Shown here: positions 29,168 to 38,769 of the stretch, piece by piece
Numbering within the stretch: position 1 is the first letter of the stretch
Layout: every line of letters begins with the position of its first letter
Source: Marinobacter bohaiensis
GTDB lineage: Bacteria > Pseudomonadota > Gammaproteobacteria > Pseudomonadales > Oleiphilaceae
NCBI RefSeq assembly: GCF_003258515.1
Contig: NZ_QGEH01000003.1
Span: forward strand, 62,001-126,000
Direction: 5' to 3'
Length of the DNA stretch: 64,000 nucleotides
The notes under the pieces: generated by a model
Told to the model about the DNA's origin: nothing
Seen by the model: only the letters and a program-made list of their open reading frames with translations
Databases searched by the model: none
Program-made: the position numbers and the translations under genes

Positions 29168-29902
29168 GTGGCGCAGGAATTCGTATTTGGTTGGCACGCC
29201 GTGGATGCCGTGCTCAAGCGTGAGCCGGCAAGGTTGCAGCAGGTCTGGATCCAGACCGGCCGGCAGGACAAGCGGGCCCAGGGCATTGTCCAGGCGTTGG
29301 ATGAGCTGGGCGTGCGCTGGCAGGAAGTGCATCGCCGCGAGCTGGACAGTCGGGTGGACGGTGTGCACCAGGGTATCGTCGCCCAGGTGGCGGCATCGAA
29401 GGAGTGGCAGGAAGACGATCTACTGGCAGCGCTGTCCGGCTGGGACGCGCCGTTCCTGCTGATCCTCGATGGCGTCACCGACCCACACAATCTGGGGGCC
29501 TGCCTGCGCAGCGCCGATGCGGCCGGCGTCCAGGCGGTGGTGGTGCCCAAGGACAAGTCGGCGTCCCTCAACCCCACCGTGCGCAAGGTGGCCTGTGGTG
29601 CCGCCGAATCCGTGCCGCTGGTGCGGGTCACCAACCTGGCGCGCTTCATGCGTTCCCTGCAGGATGCGGGCGTGTGGCTGATCGGCACCGCCGGAGAAGC
29701 GCGGGCGACGGTCTACCAGGCGGATTTCCGCGGTCCGGTGGCGCTGGTGATGGGCGCCGAGGGCAAGGGCATGCGCCGGCTGACCCGTGAACACTGCGAC
29801 AGCCTGATCCACATCCCCATGCACGGCCAGGTGGACAGCCTCAACGTGTCCGTCGCCACGGGCGTCTGCCTGTACGAAGCGGTGCGCCAGCGGCTGGCGT
29901 AA
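29168..29902 (+). CDS. rlmB: 23S rRNA (guanosine2251-2'-O)-methyltransferase
   Basis: A 244-residue SPOUT/TrmH-family enzyme that methylates G2251 in the peptidyl-transferase P loop. The N-terminal substrate-binding domain is followed by the knotted SAM-binding motifs [33 protein letters not shown] and [17 protein letters not shown]. It starts with GTG at 29168, eight bases after AAAGGG. It lies directly downstream of rnr, as in many gammaproteobacteria. Confidence 0.96.
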   Translation: MAQEFVFGWHAVDAVLKREPARLQQVWIQTGRQDKRAQGIVQALDELGVRWQEVHRRELDSRVDGVHQGIVAQVAASKEWQEDDLLAALSGWDAPFLLILDGVTDPHNLGACLRSADAAGVQAVVVPKDKSASLNPTVRKVACGAAESVPLVRVTNLARFMRSLQDAGVWLIGTAGEARATVYQADFRGPVALVMGAEGKGMRRLTREHCDSLIHIPMHGQVDSLNVSVATGVCLYEAVRQRLA

Positions 29903-29906
29903 CTGC

Positions 29907-29935
29907 TTGCAATATAACCAGCGCTTGCCTAGAAT
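29907..29935 (+). promoter_or_regulatory. Promoter of the rpsF operon
   Basis: TTGCAA (29907-29912) and TAGAAT (29930-29935) at 17-base spacing give a good sigma-70 promoter starting five bases after the rlmB stop. The predicted transcript begins near 29942 with a GC-rich hairpin. Confidence 0.7.
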
Positions 29936-29941
29936 ACGCCA

Positions 29942-30083
29942 CCCCCTAAACTGGGGGCGGTGTCCTTTTGTCTGGCGTCAGCCCGACAAAGCCGATACCG
30001 GAATCAAAATTGGTACTCGATACCAGCTCCTTGCTTCTTTCAGGTTGACCTGGGAGAGGCTGTATAAACCGTAGGGAGAACTC
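29942..30083 (+). promoter_or_regulatory. rpsF 5' leader, candidate S6:S18 autoregulatory RNA
   Basis: About 140 bases of untranslated leader. It opens with the hairpin CCCCC-TAAACT-GGGGG (29942-29957). Further on, GGTA (30012-30015) can pair either with TACC upstream (29996-29999) or with TACC downstream (30021-30024), so two mutually exclusive hairpins are possible. A CCG precedes the first arm (29992-29994). Leaders of rpsF in many bacteria bind the S6:S18 complex through a CCG-containing bulge. Assigning this leader to that class is inference. Confidence 0.45.
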
Positions 30084-30500
30084 ATGCGTCACTACGAAAT
30101 CGTCATCATGGTACACCCGGATCAGAGCGAGCAGGTGCCCGCGATGATCGAGCGTTATACCAACACCATCACCGAAGCCGGTGGTGCTGTGCACCGTCTT
30201 GAAGACTGGGGCCGCCGTCACCTGGCTTACCCGATCAACAAGATCCACAAGGCTCACTACGTTCTGTTCAACGTTGAATGTTCACAGGACGTGCTCGACG
30301 AGCTGACTCACAACTTCCGTTTCAACGATGCGATCATCCGCGATCTGGTTATCCGTCGTGACGACGCCGATACCGATCCGTCGCCGATGAAGGCCTCCGA
30401 AAATCGCGAAGAGCGCCGTTCCGGTGGCGACGACCGTCCGCGTCGTTCCGAATCCGGCGAGCGCCGCCCGGCTACTGAAGCCAAGAGCGAAGAAGCTTAA
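30084..30500 (+). CDS. rpsF: 30S ribosomal protein S6
   Basis: A 138-residue ribosomal protein that binds the central domain of 16S rRNA with S18. The beginning [19 protein letters not shown] and the rRNA-contact stretch [15 protein letters not shown] are diagnostic. The C-terminal tail is charged (Arg/Glu-rich) and longer than the core domain, as in other gammaproteobacteria. A GGGAG ribosome site lies just upstream. First gene of the rpsF-rpsR-membrane protein-rplI unit. Confidence 0.98.
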   Translation: MRHYEIVIMVHPDQSEQVPAMIERYTNTITEAGGAVHRLEDWGRRHLAYPINKIHKAHYVLFNVECSQDVLDELTHNFRFNDAIIRDLVIRRDDADTDPSPMKASENREERRSGGDDRPRRSESGERRPATEAKSEEA

Positions 30501-30529
30501 TCCATCACCGGTTGTTGAGGAGTTAAATC

Positions 30530-30760
30530 ATGGCTCGTTTTTTCAGACGTCGTAAGTTCTGCCGCTTCACGGCAGAAGGTGTCAAGGAGATCGATTACAA
30601 GGATCTGGACACCCTGAAAAGCTACATCACTGAAACTGGCAAGATCGTGCCCAGCCGTATCACCGGCACCAAGGCACGCTATCAGCGTCAGCTGGCTACC
30701 GCGATCAAACGTGCGCGCTACCTGGCCCTGCTGCCGTATTCCGATAGCCACGACAAATAA
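30530..30760 (+). CDS. rpsR: 30S ribosomal protein S18
   Basis: A 76-residue basic protein of standard length, with [13 protein letters not shown] at the N-terminus and the conserved [18 protein letters not shown]. It forms a heterodimer with S6 on the 30S platform. GAGG lies upstream of the ATG. It follows rpsF by 29 bases. Confidence 0.98.
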   Translation: MARFFRRRKFCRFTAEGVKEIDYKDLDTLKSYITETGKIVPSRITGTKARYQRQLATAIKRARYLALLPYSDSHDK

Positions 30761-30781
30761 GCGGTAACAGGACTCGGGACC

Positions 30782-31648
30782 ATGCGTGCATTGGCACAGT
30801 TTGCGATGCGCGGTCCCCTGCAGGCGAGTGGGGTTGCGGCGGTTACCACCGCGGTTCCCCTTCTTTTCTGGATTGGAGCGGCCGTTGTTGGCCTGGTCAT
30901 TCTCCGACTGGGCATTTCCCAGGGACTCAATATCGGGCTCTGGGCGCTGCTGCCGGCTCTGGGCTGGAGCTGGTTGGGCAATGACCCGACCGCTCTGTTC
31001 GTCTTGATCCAGGTGGTGCTGATGGTGTCTGTATTGCGCCTCAGCGTCTCCTGGGAAAAGACGCTGCTGACCGGAAGCGGTCTGGCACTGGCAACCGGTG
31101 TGTTGCTGCCGGCCCTGTTTCCGCAGCTGCTCAATGACCTGGTGGCCACGGGTGTTGCGTTTTACCAGCAATACAACCCGGAGGTCGCCGGCGAATTGGG
31201 TGGACGGCTCGAAAGCGTCGTCGCCCAGGTCATGAGCGCCAGCATGGCAGGCACTTACCTGCTGATTGCCGTCGCTGTGACTCTGTTGGCGCGAAGCTGG
31301 CAGTCGGGACTCTACAACCCGGGCGGTTTCCGGGCGGAGTTCCACGGACTGCGTCTGAGCCGTCCGGTTGCCGTGTTGTGCGTAGCGGTCATGTTCGGCG
31401 CACCGCTGCTGGGGCTGAATTCGGTCCTGGTGGGCTGGGCCGCCGCGGTACCGCTGATGATTGCGGGCCTGGCCCTGATTCACGGCATGATTGGCGCCCG
31501 GAACATGAGCATCCAGTGGCTGGTGTTGTTCTACATTGCCCTGGTGCTGCTGAGCCCGAGTCTGATGTTACTGTTGCTGATTTTGGCGTTTGTGGATAGC
31601 TGGCTGGATTTCAGGGGGCGCTTCAATCCCTCTGGGCCGGCAGAATAA
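30782..31648 (+). CDS. Polytopic membrane protein of the rpsR-rplI interval (DUF2232-like)
   Basis: A 288-residue protein with eight or so hydrophobic segments and few charges. A membrane protein of this size occupies the same place between rpsR and rplI in Pseudomonas-type genomes, and a DUF2232-like assignment is the best fit. It lacks recognisable catalytic motifs. It starts 21 bases after rpsR and ends 20 bases before rplI, so it is co-transcribed with ribosomal protein genes. Function unknown. Confidence 0.8.
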   Translation: MRALAQFAMRGPLQASGVAAVTTAVPLLFWIGAAVVGLVILRLGISQGLNIGLWALLPALGWSWLGNDPTALFVLIQVVLMVSVLRLSVSWEKTLLTGSGLALATGVLLPALFPQLLNDLVATGVAFYQQYNPEVAGELGGRLESVVAQVMSASMAGTYLLIAVAVTLLARSWQSGLYNPGGFRAEFHGLRLSRPVAVLCVAVMFGAPLLGLNSVLVGWAAAVPLMIAGLALIHGMIGARNMSIQWLVLFYIALVLLSPSLMLLLLILAFVDSWLDFRGRFNPSGPAE

Positions 31649-31668
31649 AGCATGAAGAGGTTAACGAG

Positions 31669-32115
31669 ATGGAAGTTATTCTGCTCGAGAAAGTCGCAAA
31701 CCTGGGCTCCCTGGGAGACAAGGTAAAAGTTAAAGCGGGTTACGGTCGTAACTTCCTGCTGCCGTTCGGCAAGGCAGTTCCCGCGACCGAAACCAATATC
31801 AAGGAATTTGAAGCGCGTCGCGCCGAGCTGGAAAAAGCCGCCAACGAGCGTCTGGCAGCTGCCCAGGCTCGCGCCGAGAAGCTGGAAGGCCAGTCCTTCA
31901 CCATCGCCTCCAAGGCGGGTGACGAAGGCAAGCTGTTCGGCTCCATCGGTGTTCGCGATATCGCCGATGCAGTCAGCACTGGCGGTACCGAAGTCGAGAA
32001 GAGCGAAGTTCGTATGCCGGAAGGCCCGATCCGTGCGATCGGCGAATTCGACATCGAACTGCAGCTGCACACCGACGTCACTGTTGAAGTGAAGGTTGCT
32101 GTTGTAGCTGAGTGA
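31669..32115 (+). CDS. rplI: 50S ribosomal protein L9
   Basis: A 148-residue protein of normal length. The N-terminal rRNA-binding domain contains [17 protein letters not shown] and [17 protein letters not shown] long connecting helix (about residues 40-75) leads to the C-terminal domain. It binds domain V of 23S rRNA near L1. A strong terminator follows. Confidence 0.98.
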   Translation: MEVILLEKVANLGSLGDKVKVKAGYGRNFLLPFGKAVPATETNIKEFEARRAELEKAANERLAAAQARAEKLEGQSFTIASKAGDEGKLFGSIGVRDIADAVSTGGTEVEKSEVRMPEGPIRAIGEFDIELQLHTDVTVEVKVAVVAE

Positions 32116-32182
32116 TCGGGGCAGCCAACGGGTCCTCTGGGCCTGGTGGCGGCCTGCATGGCTGAATAACGGCCGTGCCAAG

Positions 32183-32218
32183 GGCCCGGCGGACATCCCT
32201 GTCTGCCGGGCCTTTTTT
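32183..32218 (+). terminator. Rho-independent terminator after rplI
   Basis: A 13-base stem (32183-32195 with 32200-32212; one G-T pair), loop TCCC and a run of six T residues (32213-32218). Confidence 0.93.
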
Positions 32219-32319
32219 GTTGGTTCGTGTGGCTTGTGAAGGTACCGGTGCCCGGTTATCTTAGGACGTTCCGGCGGCACGACCCCATTTTGGATCCTGT
32301 CTTTCAATACGCGGTAAGC

Positions 32320-33717
32320 ATGGCCAATCCCATCGAAAAAGCGACTGTCCAGGACGCCGATACCTCCCGTATCAAGGTGCCTCCCCATTCCCTGGAAGCC
32401 GAGCAGGCGGTGCTTGGCGGTCTCATGCTGGACAACAGCAAGTGGGACGCCGTTTCCGAAGTGATCGCCGCTGCCGACTTCTATCGTCAGGATCACCGGC
32501 TGATTTTCGGCGCCATCGAACGGCTGGCCGGCGAGGGCGAACCCCTCGACGTGGTCACTCTCAGCGAATTCCTGGAGCGTGCCGGCGACATTGAGGACGC
32601 CGGTGGCCTGACCTATCTGGCCGAGCTGGCGGAGAAGACGCCCGGCGCCTCCAACATCAAGGCGTACGCCAACATCGTGCGCGAGCGGGCGGTGCTGCGC
32701 CGCCTGATCGAAGTGTCGGGCGAGATCGCCGATTCTGCTTTCAACCCCCTGGGCCGCACCAGTGACGAACTGCTGGACGAAGCTGAACGCAACGTTTTCC
32801 AGATCGCCGAGTCACGCTCGAAAGAGGGCAGCGGCCCCCAGTCGATCAACCCCATCCTGACCAAGGCGCTGGGCCGGATCGAGGAGCTGTTCGAGTCCGG
32901 TGACGCGATCACCGGTATCACCACGGGCTTCTCCGATCTGGACGAATGGACCTCGGGGATGCAGCCGTCCGACCTGATCATCATCGCCGGCCGGCCGTCC
33001 ATGGGTAAGACCACGTTTTCCATGAACGTGGTGGAGAACGCGTTGCTGGGCAGCGAGAAGCCGGCCCTGGTATTCAGTATGGAGATGCCCGCCGACGCCA
33101 TCGTGATGCGGATGCTGTCCTCCCTGGGCCGCATCGACCAGACCCGCATGCGGAGTGGCCGGCTGGAGGAAGACGACTGGCCCCGGCTGACCTCGGCGGT
33201 CAGCCTGCTCAAGGACAAGCCGCTCTATATCGACGACACGCCGGGCCTGAGTCCCACGGAAATGCGCTCGCGGGCGCGTCGGGTAGCACGGGAGAACAAC
33301 GGCGAAATCGGTCTGATCATGGTCGACTACCTCCAGTTGATGCGGGTGCCGGGTAACACCGAAGGCCGGACGGCGGAGATCTCCGAGATCTCGCGTTCCC
33401 TGAAGGCGCTGGCCAAGGAACTGCAGTGTCCGGTGGTGGCGTTGTCCCAGCTCAACCGAAGCCTGGAGCAGCGCCCCAACAAGCGACCGGTCAACTCGGA
33501 CCTGCGGGAATCCGGTGCGATCGAGCAGGACGCCGACGTCATCATGTTCATCTACCGGGACGAGGTCTACAACGAGGACACCCCGGACAAGGGTATCGCC
33601 GAGATCATCATCGGTAAGCAGCGGAACGGTCCCATCGGCACCGTGCGGCTGGCGTTCCTGGGCAAGTACACCAAGTTCGAAGATCTCGCCCACGGCGATT
33701 ACGGCGGCGATTACTAG
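32320..33717 (+). CDS. dnaB: Replicative DNA helicase DnaB
   Basis: A 465-residue hexameric helicase that unwinds DNA at the replication fork and recruits primase. The N-terminal domain (PPHSLEAEQAVLGGLMLD) is joined by a linker to the RecA-like motor with Walker A GRPSMGKTTF, Walker B IGLIMVDYLQLM and the arginine region SDLRESGAIEQDAD. No intein is present. The ATG at 32320 fits the family N-terminus; an upstream extension overlaps the terminator and is not used. alr follows after 11 bases. Confidence 0.98.
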   Translation: MANPIEKATVQDADTSRIKVPPHSLEAEQAVLGGLMLDNSKWDAVSEVIAAADFYRQDHRLIFGAIERLAGEGEPLDVVTLSEFLERAGDIEDAGGLTYLAELAEKTPGASNIKAYANIVRERAVLRRLIEVSGEIADSAFNPLGRTSDELLDEAERNVFQIAESRSKEGSGPQSINPILTKALGRIEELFESGDAITGITTGFSDLDEWTSGMQPSDLIIIAGRPSMGKTTFSMNVVENALLGSEKPALVFSMEMPADAIVMRMLSSLGRIDQTRMRSGRLEEDDWPRLTSAVSLLKDKPLYIDDTPGLSPTEMRSRARRVARENNGEIGLIMVDYLQLMRVPGNTEGRTAEISEISRSLKALAKELQCPVVALSQLNRSLEQRPNKRPVNSDLRESGAIEQDADVIMFIYRDEVYNEDTPDKGIAEIIIGKQRNGPIGTVRLAFLGKYTKFEDLAHGDYGGDY

Positions 33718-33728
33718 GAGACGGCTGG

Positions 33729-34820
33729 ATGGGACGGCACACCCGCGCACGTATCGATCTGGCGGCCCTGCGCCACAACTACGCGCTGGCCGGTCGTTTG
33801 GCCGGCGATGCCCAGGCCATGGCGGTGGTCAAGGCCGATGGCTATGGTCACGGACTGGAGCGGGTCGCCTCAGCCCTTGAGGGCATGGCGAAGCGCTACG
33901 CGGTGGCAACGCTGGAGGAGGCGGAGCGGCTGCGTGAGGCCGGCATCCAGCAACCGGTGGTGCTGCTGCAGGGTTTCCACGACGACGCCGATGTGGCTAC
34001 ATGCCACGCCCTCGGGCTGGAGCCGGTGATTCACAGCGATCACCAGATCGACGCCCTGGCGGACAGCGGATCGACCGTCACCGTCTGGCTCAAGGTCAAC
34101 ACCGGCATGAACCGGTTGGGATTCGCGCCGGGCGACGTGGACGACCGGGTCCGCCGCCTGCGCGGGTTGGATGGCGTTACTCTCAGGGGCATGGTTACCC
34201 ACTATGCCTGCGCCGATGACCGCAACGACGGGATGACGGCACACCAGAACGCGCTCTTCACGGACCTGGCAGCGCGCTATCCCGAGCTGGCGTTCAGTGC
34301 CGCGAACTCCGCCGGTCATTTCCGGCCGGAAGCCCCACGTTTCCACTGGACCCGTCCCGGTATCATGCTTTATGGCGCCACACCGATGATCGAGGAAAGC
34401 GCGGCCGAACTGGGCCTGCGCGCGGTGATGACGCTGGAATCGCGGCTCACCGCCGTGCGCACCCTGGCGCCGGGCGAGGCGGTGGGCTATGGCGCAAGCT
34501 GGCGCGCCGAGCGGCCCACGCCCATGGGCATCGTGGCCATTGGTTACGGCGACGGCTACCCGCGTCATGCGCCTACCGGAACGCCGGTATGGGTGGCGGG
34601 TGCCCGGGTTTGCACGCTGGGCCGGGTTTCCATGGACATGCTGGCGGTGGACCTGTCCGGAGCGCCCCAGGCGCGGCCGGGCGACCGGGTGGAGTTGTGG
34701 GGCGCGCAGGTGTCTGTAGACGAGGTGGCGCAGCGGGCCGGTACCATCGGCTACGAGCTGCTGACCGGCGTTACCGCCCGGGTGCCGCGGGTCTACGAGG
34801 ACCCGGTGGTCTCTGGTTAA
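33729..34820 (+). CDS. alr: Alanine racemase
   Basis: A 363-residue PLP enzyme that makes D-alanine for peptidoglycan. The PLP lysine is in MAVVKADGYGHG, and the catalytic tyrosine is in AVGYGASWRAE. Further conserved segments are VWLKVNTGMNRLGF and GRVSMDMLAVD. The dnaB-alr order matches Pseudomonas and enterics. A short hairpin follows. Confidence 0.97.
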   Translation: MGRHTRARIDLAALRHNYALAGRLAGDAQAMAVVKADGYGHGLERVASALEGMAKRYAVATLEEAERLREAGIQQPVVLLQGFHDDADVATCHALGLEPVIHSDHQIDALADSGSTVTVWLKVNTGMNRLGFAPGDVDDRVRRLRGLDGVTLRGMVTHYACADDRNDGMTAHQNALFTDLAARYPELAFSAANSAGHFRPEAPRFHWTRPGIMLYGATPMIEESAAELGLRAVMTLESRLTAVRTLAPGEAVGYGASWRAERPTPMGIVAIGYGDGYPRHAPTGTPVWVAGARVCTLGRVSMDMLAVDLSGAPQARPGDRVELWGAQVSVDEVAQRAGTIGYELLTGVTARVPRVYEDPVVSG

Positions 34821-34834
34821 CGCCTCTGATTAAC

Positions 34835-34852
34835 GCCCGAGTCACCTCGGGC
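34835..34852. terminator. Possible weak terminator between alr and the convergent small gene
   Basis: Perfect seven-base stem GCCCGAG (34835-34841) and CTCGGGC (34846-34852) with loop TCAC. The T tail is poor on both strands, so this is tentative. Confidence 0.4.
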
Positions 34853-34903
34853 TTCCGGAGCGCGCAAGGACGGTTCAGGCGCGATCAGGGCTCCCTGGGG
34901 GCG

Positions 34904-35263
34904 TCAGGCGGTCTCTTCCGGCTCGCAGATGATTTCCTCGATGAAGTCGAGGATTGAGGTCAGGCTGCGATCGTCCAGCTTCTTCAGGACCTTGTGGATC
35001 ACCATCTTGCTGCCCTTGAGCATGCTGCCGATGCCCATCTTCGCCATGCCCATCAGCATGCTGCTGGCACGCAGGCGGCGCAGCGGCTCCAGGAAAAAAA
35101 AATCCAGGCCTTCCTCGGTCAGCTCGACAATCAGATTGTAGAGTTCGTCGATAGCGGCCTTGTCCGCCTTGCCCCGGGCTCGCAGCTCCTCGACGGTGAG
35201 CAGGGCCTTGTTACGCAGGGCATCGGGAATGGGCGCGACGATGTGACTTTGCTGTTTGAGCAT
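34904..35263 (-). CDS. Small conserved-looking protein of unknown function
   Basis: 119 residues, not recognised. The N-terminal part is charged (VEELRARGKADKAAIDELY), predicted helical. The middle is rich in Met/Gly/Lys and amphipathic (SSMLMGMAKMGIGSMLKG), and the C-terminus is acidic. No signal peptide or clear transmembrane helix. AGGA sits six bases before the ATG, and the reading frame has the same codon bias as its neighbours, so it is probably real. It converges on alr. The amphipathic middle might bind membranes; this is a guess. Confidence 0.65.
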   Translation of the reverse strand: MLKQQSHIVAPIPDALRNKALLTVEELRARGKADKAAIDELYNLIVELTEEGLDFFFLEPLRRLRASSMLMGMAKMGIGSMLKGSKMVIHKVLKKLDDRSLTSILDFIEEIICEPEETA

Positions 35264-35540
35264 GGGCGTTCCTGTGGTTGAGAGGGATCCGGCGCGGTGA
35301 TTATGACGCGGCTTCCTTACAATCGTGTTTGATGCCGCAGGTGCAGCTATCCCGGCTGACGGGTGATGCGCAACGGCGGCTGATGGCTTATTCTATCGGG
35401 ACCCGGCGACGCGCCATTGGCTGCAGCCCGGCGGTCGTCTGTCACTCATGCCATCGGGTCATTGAGTCCGCGACCCCGTTGGTGGCATGCTCTGGTCAGT
35501 CGCCCCGAATTGATGAATTGCACGGAGAGTTCAGACCCGC

Positions 35541-36404
35541 GTGAATGTTCTGGTTGTACACGATTACGGCCCGCTTGGCCGACTGGTGCTCGAAGCCCTC
35601 AGGGGCACGCATCTGTCCATACGCCCGCTACTGATCAACAGTCCGGACGACGTGGATGCCGCGGCACTGGATGACTGGATTCCCGCGGAAACCGACCTGA
35701 TCGTCAACACCCTCTGGCATAACGATCCGGAAGCCGCCGAATCGGACCCGGAAACCATCCGCCAGTGGACCTTTTCCATCCCCATGGCCCTTGCGGAACA
35801 CGCTCGCGCCCACAGGATGGCCCTGCTGCAGCTCACCACCTGCTACGTCTTCGACGGCCGCAAGCAAAGCGCCTACATCACCTCCAATCCGGGCCAGCCG
35901 TTCAGCCAGCTGGGCAACTGGCAGTGGGAATGTGAGCAGGGGTTGCGTACGCTGCTGCCGCATCATCTGATCCTGCGCACTGGCTGGAGCCTGGAGCGCT
36001 TTATCCGCAAGATTACCGCCTCCGCCGAAGGGGCCACGCAACTGGAGCTGTCCAGCCGCCACAGAGGCCAGCCGGTCGCGCTCAAGGACCTGGCACGCGT
36101 GATTCGCGCGTTGGTGCTGCAGATCGACTGCGGGGCCGAGGTCTGGGGCACGTACCAGTACGCCGGCGCCGAGGAAATCAGTCAGTACGAGTTGGGGCTG
36201 GAGATTGTCAACGCGTTGCCGGAGCTGGAGTCCGTGCACGTGGTGGACAAGATTCCCGACTGGGCGCGACTGGAGCCGCAGAACACCACTCTGGGTTGCA
36301 TCAAGATCCGCAATACCTTTGGCATTAAGCAGCAGCCCTGGCGCACGCGCCTGAAAGAGGAGGCATCGCTGCTGGCCGGAAGCACCGAAGCGGCGCTGCC
36401 GTAA
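35541..36404 (+). CDS. RmlD-like NAD(P)-dependent sugar-nucleotide reductase family protein
   Basis: A 287-residue short-chain dehydrogenase/reductase resembling dTDP-4-dehydrorhamnose reductase. It starts MNVLVVHDYGPLGRLV, a variant of the usual GxxGxxG nucleotide-binding loop. LLQLTTCYVFDGRKQ and RTGWSLERFI follow the family pattern, as does the late VALKDLARVI. The tyrosine-lysine pair is not in its usual form, so substrate and activity are uncertain. GTG start with GGAG upstream. No other nucleotide-sugar genes are near; a regulator gene (Anr) converges on it. Confidence 0.75.
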   Translation: MNVLVVHDYGPLGRLVLEALRGTHLSIRPLLINSPDDVDAAALDDWIPAETDLIVNTLWHNDPEAAESDPETIRQWTFSIPMALAEHARAHRMALLQLTTCYVFDGRKQSAYITSNPGQPFSQLGNWQWECEQGLRTLLPHHLILRTGWSLERFIRKITASAEGATQLELSSRHRGQPVALKDLARVIRALVLQIDCGAEVWGTYQYAGAEEISQYELGLEIVNALPELESVHVVDKIPDWARLEPQNTTLGCIKIRNTFGIKQQPWRTRLKEEASLLAGSTEAALP

Positions 36405-36437
36405 GCGATTCGAGGCAGGAGCGAGCGGCGCGGCGGC

Positions 36438-37175
36438 TTACTGAGCGCCGCCGTGGGCAATGGCCTGTATGCCTGCAATATCGAGCAGGCTGACTTCCCG
36501 GCCGTGGGATTCGATCAGCCCCTGGCGGTGAAAGCGCGTCATCACCCGGCTCACCGTTTCCACGGCCAGTCCCAGATAATTGGCGATATCGTGCCGCGGC
36601 ATCGGCAGCGAGAGCTGTGTGGCGGACAGCCGGCGCCGGCTGAAGCGCGAAGACAGCGACAGCAGCAGCGATGCGATTCGCTCCTCGGCGGAATTCTTGC
36701 TCAGCAACAGCGACAGGTTCTGGCTGTTCTTGATCTCCCGACTCATCAACTGGAAGAAGTGATGCTGCAACGATGGAATGCGGGCGGCCAGCTCCTCCAT
36801 CTTATCGAAGGGAATCTCGCACAGGCTGCTGCGTTCCAGCGCCTTGGCCGAGCAGGAATAACCGTCCTCAGTCATGCTGTCCAGACCGATGAGCTCACCC
36901 GGCAGGTAGAAGCCGGTGATCTGCTCTTCGCCGGAGCCCGAGATGATGTAGGTCTTTACGGCCCCGCTGCGCACCGCAAAGCAGGAGCGAAAGGGATCGC
37001 GCTGGCGGAACACATGCTTGCCCCGGTCGATGGCGCGGCCTTGCTGGACGATGTCCTCCAGGCGTTCGATTTCCGTATCGCTCACCGCCAGCGGGAGGCA
37101 AAGGTTGCTGAGGCTGCAGTGCTGGCAGCCGGATTTGAGTGCCGAGGCGCGCAGTGTGGAGATGCGTTCGCCCAT
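36438..37175 (-). CDS. anr: Anr/FNR-type oxygen-sensing transcriptional regulator
   Basis: A 245-residue CRP/FNR-family regulator that carries an oxygen-labile [4Fe-4S] cluster and activates anaerobic genes at TTGAT-N4-ATCAA boxes. The ligands are visible: C17, C20, C26 (SGCQHCSLSNLC) and C119 (SSLCEIP), spaced as in E. coli FNR. The recognition helix VETVSRVMTRF carries the E..SR triad. The ATG at 37175 has AAGG eight bases upstream; the open frame extends 22 residues further without family similarity. Confidence 0.93.
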   Translation of the reverse strand: MGERISTLRASALKSGCQHCSLSNLCLPLAVSDTEIERLEDIVQQGRAIDRGKHVFRQRDPFRSCFAVRSGAVKTYIISGSGEEQITGFYLPGELIGLDSMTEDGYSCSAKALERSSLCEIPFDKMEELAARIPSLQHHFFQLMSREIKNSQNLSLLLSKNSAEERIASLLLSLSSRFSRRRLSATQLSLPMPRHDIANYLGLAVETVSRVMTRFHRQGLIESHGREVSLLDIAGIQAIAHGGAQ

Positions 37176-37304
37176 ATGGATAACCTTACCCTGATTCCTT
37201 GTCACCGTTCCCACCTTAATCGCGACGGGAGCCTTTGCCAACCTTACGGATGCGCCTGGACAAGGGGGCAGGGCGGGAGTGGCTCCCGCCCCGTGTTGCC
37301 CGGT

Positions 37305-38519
37305 TCAGTCCTGGAAGCGCTGGAAAACCAGCGAGGCGTTGGTGCCGCCGAATCCAAAGCTGTTGGACATGACCCGATCCAGATGCGCCGACTTTGCATC
37401 AGGGCCGACAATCGGCATATGAGCAATTTCCGCATCCGGTGAGTGGTAGTTGGCGGTGCCGGCGATGTAGCCGTTCTGCAGCATCAGCAGCGAGTAGATC
37501 GCCTCATGCACGCCGGCTGCGCCCAGGGAGTGGCCGGACAGGGACTTGGTGGAGGAGATGGCCGGGATGTGCTCACCGAAGGTGTTGCGCACCGCCTTCA
37601 TTTCCGCCACATCGCCGACCGGGGTGCTGGTGCCGTGGGCGTTGATGTAATCGATCTTGCCGTCGACGGTGGCCATCGCCTGGTTCATGCAGCGCTGGGC
37701 GCCTTCGCCGGAGGGCGCGACCATGTCGTAGCCGTCGCTGGTGGCGCCGTAGCCGACCAGTTCGGCAATGATGTTGGCGCCACGCTTTTTGGCGTGCTCC
37801 AGCTCCTCGACCACCAGCATGCCGCCGCCGCCGGCGATGATGAAGCCGTCACGACCGCTGTCGAACGGCCGCGAGGCGGTTTCCGGAGCGTCGTTGTACT
37901 TGGTGGACAGGGCGCCCATGGCGTCGAACAGCATGGTCAGGGTCCAGTCCTCTTCCTCGCCGCCGCCGGCGAAGACGATGTCCTGCTTGCCCGCCTGGAT
38001 CTGTTCCATGGCGTGTCCGATGCAGTGGGCGCTGGTGGCGCAGGCGGAGGACATGGAGTAGTTCACACCACGGATCTTGTAGGCGGTGGCCAGGCACGCG
38101 GACACGGTGCTGGTCATGATGCGCGGGACCATGTACGGTCCGATGCGCTTGACGCCGCGCTCGCGCATGATGTCCACCGCTTCCACCTGGCTGGAGCAGG
38201 AGGCCCCGCCGGAACCGGCGATCAGGCCGGTGCGGTCGCTGGAAATCAGGCTCTCGTCGAGCTGGGCGGATGCAATCGCCTCCTGCATGGCCAGGTAGCT
38301 GTACATGGCCGACTGGCCCATGAAGCGGCGGACTTTGCGATCGATCACCGACGTATCGACGTCGACCGATCCGGAAACCTGGCTACGGAAGCCCTGGTCC
38401 CGATAGGTTTCGTTGAAGCGAATACCGGAACGGCCCGACTTCAGGCTGGCGTTCACGTCTTCAATGCTGTTGCCCAGGCAGGACACGATGCCCATACCGG
38501 TGATCACAACACGTCTCAT
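37305..38519 (-). CDS. fabB: 3-oxoacyl-[acyl carrier protein] synthase I (KAS I)
   Basis: A 404-residue condensing enzyme needed for elongation of unsaturated fatty acids. The catalytic cysteine is C160 in [12 protein letters not shown], with the histidines in [11 protein letters not shown] and [11 protein letters not shown], and [10 protein letters not shown] at the end. The ATG at 38519 has GGAG at good spacing. In Pseudomonas fabB is usually next to fabA; here fabA is not adjacent and fabB stands alone. Confidence 0.96.
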   Translation of the reverse strand: MRRVVITGMGIVSCLGNSIEDVNASLKSGRSGIRFNETYRDQGFRSQVSGSVDVDTSVIDRKVRRFMGQSAMYSYLAMQEAIASAQLDESLISSDRTGLIAGSGGASCSSQVEAVDIMRERGVKRIGPYMVPRIMTSTVSACLATAYKIRGVNYSMSSACATSAHCIGHAMEQIQAGKQDIVFAGGGEEEDWTLTMLFDAMGALSTKYNDAPETASRPFDSGRDGFIIAGGGGMLVVEELEHAKKRGANIIAELVGYGATSDGYDMVAPSGEGAQRCMNQAMATVDGKIDYINAHGTSTPVGDVAEMKAVRNTFGEHIPAISSTKSLSGHSLGAAGVHEAIYSLLMLQNGYIAGTANYHSPDAEIAHMPIVGPDAKSAHLDRVMSNSFGFGGTNASLVFQRFQD

Positions 38520-38769
38520 TGCAGTCTCCATCCTGACGTGGCATGTAATAGGGGATATCGACCATTCTAGGCCCTATGCCGGTCCCGACGGAATGTGACC
38601 TTGGTCGAGCGCATGGTGCCGGCGGGCTGGCAGTGTCGCCCGGTTTGGCTAGACTTTCTGGCAATATCCCGGCCATATCCTGTCTGTAGCCGGGAAGGTA
38701 TGAGCCCGGGACCGTCCACCCGTGACATTTCACCCCCCGTGAGATTTCACACTGTGTGGCGCACACCGG

